Assembly (NCBI RefSeq): GCF_030035605.1
Contig: NZ_CP106736.1
Coordinates: 2,542,001 to 2,606,000 of the forward strand
DNA length: 64,000 nucleotides
Source of the DNA: Silvimonas soli
GTDB lineage: Bacteria > Pseudomonadota > Gammaproteobacteria > Burkholderiales > Chitinibacteraceae
Reading direction: 5' to 3'
Positions 63,723 through 64,000 of this stretch are shown in pieces. A program made the translations under genes and the position numbers. The notes beneath the pieces were generated by a model. That model saw only the letters and a list, made by a program, of their open reading frames with translations, was not told the DNA's origin and did no database searches. Within the stretch, counting starts at the first letter, position 1; each line of letters opens with the position of its first letter.

Positions 63723-64000
63723 GGCTGCGAGGTATCCGGGATAGGCAGACCGACATGTTACAACAATGCCCGGCGCAGCTTTTCATCAGAACGCGCGACA
63801 GAATTGACGCTGCGCTTTTCCGGCCACTTTCTGCATGCTGTTGAATCATTGGATTTGCCGCTTTTTTGTGCAGCAAATCCGTAATCAACCGGGATTTCAA
63901 TGACAGAAAGTGTTACTCTGCAAAGTTACGCCAGCTTGCGCAGGTGTACGCTAGCGCGTTGTTTTGCCGTGCGAACTGCGTGATGCACGATGCCAATGGG
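63723..64000. other. Window end, upstream of kdoO
   Basis: 278 bases with no supported gene. An ATG frame at 63900-63983 has 27 codons and then stops, and another ATG at 63983 runs off the window with six codons visible. Neither can be judged. Confidence 0.4.

Noticed and set aside
63900..64000. Start of a new gene at the right edge
   Set aside because: The frame from 63900 stops after 27 codons and the ATG at 63983 shows only six codons; too little to support a call.

Overview
This 64 kb window reads as chromosomal DNA from a Gram-negative betaproteobacterium, most likely of the order Neisseriales. The grounds are inference from gene content: system II cytochrome c maturation (ResB/ResC-type) with cytochrome c4, a Pil-Chp chemosensory operon with a giant ChpA, a sigma factor-DUF3619-DUF3106-RDD block, a Kdo hydroxylase, and a 20-bp repeat matching the neisserial dRS3 pattern. 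Genes are dense, GC-rich and mostly housekeeping. I see no rRNA, tRNA, insertion sequence, prophage or CRISPR array.

Layout: 1-2.3 kb pth, an orphan ParA-type ATPase and a CobW-type GTPase, overlapping on +. 2.3-7.0 kb a small unknown gene, resC/resB and cytochrome c4 on -. 7.1-9.5 kb engB, a macrodomain protein, a small unknown gene and a degenerate GGDEF protein. 9.6-14.2 kb LPS core genes waaC-waaA, a hemerythrin, a MarC protein and a parvulin. 14.5-17.5 kb a molybdenum cofactor operon, moeA-moaD-moaE plus a MobA-MoaC fusion. 17.6-19.1 kb two unknown lipoproteins of lower GC. 19.3-21.6 kb two divergent citrate-synthase-fold genes, one carrying an N-terminal helix-turn-helix, around an AT-rich inverted repeat. 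21.6-22.0 kb repeat remnants. 22.1-32.0 kb pilG-pilH-pilI-pilJ-chpA on -. 32.6-40.4 kb yidB, then a five-gene - strand operon of two DUF2298 membrane proteins, a family 2 glycosyltransferase, a UPF0104 flippase-like protein and a FAD oxidoreductase. 40.7-41.7 kb YkgJ and DUF899 proteins. 41.9-47.7 kb an iron block (exbD-exbB-tonB, divergent Fiu-like receptor, PiuC, PepSY protein) with Fur boxes between tonB and the receptor. 47.8-49.1 kb an acetate transporter and a lipoprotein gene that ends inside a repeat. 49.3-52.7 kb ilvB-ilvN-ilvC on -. 53.2-55.3 kb the sigma factor operon on +. 55.2-59.2 kb phoH-ybeY-corC-lnt on -. 59.3-63.7 kb UPF0149, YhcH, miaB, a small exported protein, a YeaQ protein and the Kdo hydroxylase, all on -.

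Three themes recur. Envelope building and modification is served by waaC, waaA, kdoO, lnt and the DUF2298 operon. Surface sensing and twitching is served by Pil-Chp. Cofactor and metal handling is served by the molybdenum cofactor operon, cytochrome c maturation and the Fur block.

The least explained parts are the DUF2298/GT2/flippase/FAD operon, the HTH-citrate-synthase protein facing a second citrate synthase across a shared operator-like repeat, the MobA-MoaC fusion, and the sigma factor gene, which has no ATG, GTG or TTG start where one is expected.
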